From Daucus carota subsp. sativus (taxonomy: Eukaryota > Streptophyta > Magnoliopsida > Apiales > Apiaceae), in the NCBI RefSeq assembly GCF_001625215.2, contig NC_030383.2:7514779-7578778 (forward strand): a DNA stretch of 64,000 nucleotides. The letters are read 5' to 3'. The position numbers and the translations under genes are program-made. Under the pieces are notes generated by a model. That model did no database searches and was not told the DNA's origin. It saw only the letters and a list, made by a program, of their open reading frames with translations. This document shows, one piece after another, positions 61,501 through 64,000 of this stretch. Within the stretch, counting starts at the first letter, position 1. Each line of letters begins with the position of its first letter.

Positions 61501-64000
61501 GACAATAAACTGATTTACTGTAAAGCTTTTTAACAGACTTCTATTACTATAATGCTTGTACCATATTTGTGCTTTTGACTATGAGCACATAGGTTGTCAC
61601 ACATCGCAAAAGGGTTGCTGCAGCTTCAACAATCAACCTTAGCTTGAGGAGAAGCAAATTCTGAGAGAGAATATACAGTGGCTCTGCCAAGAGTTCGAGC
61701 ACACAAGCAAAACCTAAAGCATGGAAAGAGATGGTCTAATTTATTCACTAAAATGCAAGTACAGTATTTAGTAAATGTAATGTATTCATTTAACAGAAGA
61801 ATCCTAGACTCTGTACATAGATTCGAAGGAAAAAAAAATCTTGTTCATACCAGAGTCCAAGCTACAAGCTATTACAATAGACCCACTTAACTGGCAATGA
61901 CTTTTTACTACAATTATATATCCCAATATATATCAGCCCAACAAGTTAAAAATTTATATTTCACATTAATTAAATCATGTGAAGTTCAACAGCATACAGC
62001 GTTCAATGTTTATAAACAAAACGAACAGAAAGCTCTACAAGTGAATCACAAGTACCACATACCATGAATCAAGATAGCTTGTGCATAAGGATTTGAATAA
62101 TTTAAATCTTGCCACCAGAAGATTAATAAACATGCAGAAACTGAAATAACTACTCCTAGTGGAATAGTCATCCAAGCTAGTTTTAGTAGTTTAGCTGCAT
62201 TTGCCCCTCCAGATGTATCATCACTGTAAAAAAAATTAAAAAAAATCAAATATTTCATGCAAAACATCAGATAATGTGTCAGTTTTTAAGAAGAAAACTC
62301 AATTGCTCACTCCTTCACATGGGAGATCTTTTGCACTAGACACTCTCTCGGAAAAGGCTACTAGAACGTTATAATTACGTAGCCAATACTTGGTTAATAT
62401 CATGACAACACAAGTTACTTCCTGATTCATGTTCCAACACATAAATGATAGATTTACTAAAGCAATAGGCATAAAAAGATAGTACTACTAAGCAGGAATA
62501 ATATTGAGGGCAAGATATGAGACAATACCATCTGAAGTCCGCCCTCATGCATGCTCTTCGAAAACCCTCGCGACTAAGGAACAAGACACAAGTGACAAAT
62601 AGGTGAAATTGGACAGCATACAACTGCATTGTGTAAATAATAAGATATAAGAAATAATGGATGAATAGCTGAACAAAGTATGTACCGAAATATAAGAATA
62701 TATAGTTAGTGTGTTGTCTGAAATTTGACATGTGTGTCACATGCATTGTTATCAAGTCGACGACTAGTCGTCGACTAGTCGACGACTAGTCGACAAGTCA
62801 TTTTATAGAAAAAGTCAAGCAACGACTTATTTAGTCTGGCGACTTATTTTCAACATATAAGTGTCTCCCTAATCTTTGTATCATTTCAACTTCACATTAT
62901 TATTTCCTTCATGTCACTACTTTTTGGCTTCAGGCTATGTAATCTTTGTATCATTTTCAACATATAAGTATATCCCTAATCTTTGTATCATTTCAACTTC
63001 ACATTATTATTTCGTTCCTATCACTACTTTCTGGCTTCAATTTATATGTGAACTAACAATCTGCTACATCGTATACATCTGTTGCTTATTATCTTTTACT
63101 TTTGATTCAAACTATATACTGATGTGCGTTCAACTATATTTTATATATTAAATCTAGTAAAAATATGTATAAGAATGACTTGTCGACTTTTTACGACTAG
63201 TCGGGCGACTTGTCGACTAGTCGATTCCAAGGTATCCGGGCGTCGAGGCTCGACTTGGCGCCGTAATAACCTTGGTCACATGGCTCCCATTGACGCTAAA
63301 ATATAGTTCATATGGCTCAAATATACACTAAAAATATATTTAACAGAGGAAAAAATAGCATTAAGATGAAAAACATGATCAAGTTTATGTTTGCATCAGT
63401 TCATGACAGCATCTATCATCATAAAATTACTTGAATCATCTGTTGGTTACCAAATAGGTCATGCTGGATAGTATTCGATGGGACAATGTTTTGAACAACA
63501 ATAAACAAACTCTAAATCTAATTTAAGAATCAAGTCGCTTGCATAATTACATTCTAGTATCTCATGTTTCTTTAAATTGAAGATATATTAGCATTGCAAA
63601 TAGAGTAGTAATTAGCAAGAATAAAATATTTATAAGGCATAATAATCTGACTAATAACTTAACCAATAATATTACATAAGCTTCTTGAAGAAATATAGAA
63701 TATGAAGTACTGATAACAATATAAGCGCAAATGAGAACTTCAAATTAAAGATTATTCATGCATACAGCATAGTCTTCTTCAGTGAGGTGCCGGACAATCC
63801 ATGTATTGAATATGAAAGGAATCCCTCTAGCCAGAAACTGTGTAGCTACACCAGATGAATATAATAATTGGAGGGTTTACACGGAAAAAAGGAATATGTA
63901 AATAAAGAAGAAAGTAAAAGGATGTACGTACCCATTAAATACTTGAAAGTGCGAGGCAGATCAGCAGTATGGTCTTCATCTTCTGGGATTACCGTAGAAG
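52527..64000 (-). CDS. RFT1: RFT1 homolog, N-terminus beyond the window
   Basis: Fourteen exons are visible: 63932-64000 (incomplete), 63766-63845, 62529-62623, 62063-62223, 61562-61713, 61313-61431, 60083-60246, 59819-59893, 58856-58927, 57636-57773, 54517-54672, 53022-53074, 52690-52868 and 52527-52587. They keep one frame for 523 residues. Recognisable RFT1 stretches include [128 protein letters not shown] and [14 protein letters not shown]. It is a polytopic ER membrane protein of the MOP/MATE-like flippase superfamily, needed for N-glycosylation. It was first proposed to flip Man5GlcNAc2-PP-dolichol, but a direct flippase role is debated. No in-frame ATG lies in the first visible exon, so the start is beyond 64000. 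Several introns are long and carry transposons. Confidence 0.93.
55248..56257. mobile_element. Mutator-like foldback element in an RFT1 intron
   Basis: The element 55257-56248 (992 bp) consists of two inverted arms of roughly 450-490 bp. The ends GAGTTTATTGCAAAATGCAC / reversed GAGTTTATTGCAAAATGCAC match. A perfect 9-bp target duplication ATATTTTTA (55248-55256 and 56249-56257) fits the Mutator superfamily. Shared inner blocks include TTTATGGCCAATACTTTACA and ACCTTAACAGTCAAA. No transposase is encoded. Confidence 0.9.
56690..57052. mobile_element. Possible degenerate MITE in an RFT1 intron
   Basis: GCATCTCCAAGAATCTCC near 56694 and its loose reverse (GGAGAGTCTCTTGGAAATAC near 57029) suggest a decayed PIF/Harbinger-type element. 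The ends are not clear. Confidence 0.35.
58404..58688. mobile_element. Stowaway-like MITE in an RFT1 intron
   Basis: The element 58406-58686 (281 bp) has ends CTCCCTCTGTCCCTCTAGA / reversed CTCCCTCCGTCCCCCTCAAT and TA on both sides. Inner TTTACA / GTAAAC blocks continue the inverted repeat. Confidence 0.85.
62736..63282. mobile_element. Non-autonomous hAT element with GTCGACTAGTCG words, in an RFT1 intron
   Basis: The element 62744-63274 (531 bp) is flanked by the perfect 8-bp duplication GTCACATG (62736-62743 and 63275-63282). The ends CATTGTTATCAAGTCG and, reversed, CAAGGTTATTACGGCG are imperfect inverted repeats. Both subterminal regions are arrays of GTCGACGACTAGTCG-type words. The interior has a direct duplication of about 120 bp (TCCCTAATCTTTGTATCATT, then CAACTTCACATTATTATTTC). 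Confidence 0.85.

Overview
The window is nuclear DNA of a flowering plant, most likely a eudicot. It is AT-rich. The genes are split by short GT-AG introns, their products are plant-specific families (SKU5/SKS, TIP5;1, DUF4220/DUF594, F-box/LRR, GONST3), and the spaces between them are filled with plant transposons (a Ty3/gypsy chromovirus, hAT, Stowaway, PIF/Harbinger and Mutator-like foldbacks). The species cannot be fixed from the sequence alone. No tRNA, rRNA or CRISPR array was seen.

Layout. 992-4394 (-): a nine-exon GPI-anchored SKU5-type cupredoxin. 5241-5930: a broken duplicate of the 3' end of the DUF4220 gene, carrying a Stowaway insertion. 6070-11155: a complete Ty3/gypsy chromovirus with two apparently identical LTRs, inserted in an older MITE. 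12046-15783 (+): a DUF4220/DUF594 membrane-protein gene split by a 1.7-kb non-autonomous hAT element. 16546-18992 (-): an eleven-exon trehalose-6-phosphate phosphatase with a long leader and a (CT)n tract near a TATA box. 23-26.9 kb: gene-free and MITE-rich, including an 839-bp palindrome. 26905-31965 (-): an eight-exon VAP27. 32.3-34.1 kb: two hAT-type elements. 34900-36386 (+): an F-box/FBD/LRR gene. 39.1-40.4 kb: two MITEs. 40544-43338 (+): a four-exon CNR6-like PLAC8 protein. 44103-45078 (-): aquaporin TIP5;1. 47110-48243 (+): a GONST3-type GDP-sugar transporter with a 5'UTR intron. 49370-51907 (+): a tandem pair of genes for small unrecognised proteins. 52527 to beyond 64000 (-): RFT1, 14 exons seen, with the N-terminus outside the window.

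The genes do not form a pathway or cluster. Several are cell-surface or endomembrane proteins (SKU5, VAP27, CNR6, TIP5;1, GONST3, RFT1), but this looks like chance in ordinary gene space. I found no clear new multi-gene system. The most unusual content is (i) the tandem pair of unknown proteins, whose promoters were duplicated with them, (ii) two fresh-looking insertion events, the LTR element and the hAT in DUF4220, (iii) four hAT-type elements, each built from its own short reiterated subterminal word, and (iv) large near-perfect palindromes from foldback and self-nested MITEs that could yield hairpin RNAs.

Exon boundaries were set by hand from GT/AG sites, phase and family similarity. They are inferences, although every listed gene model keeps frame across all its junctions.
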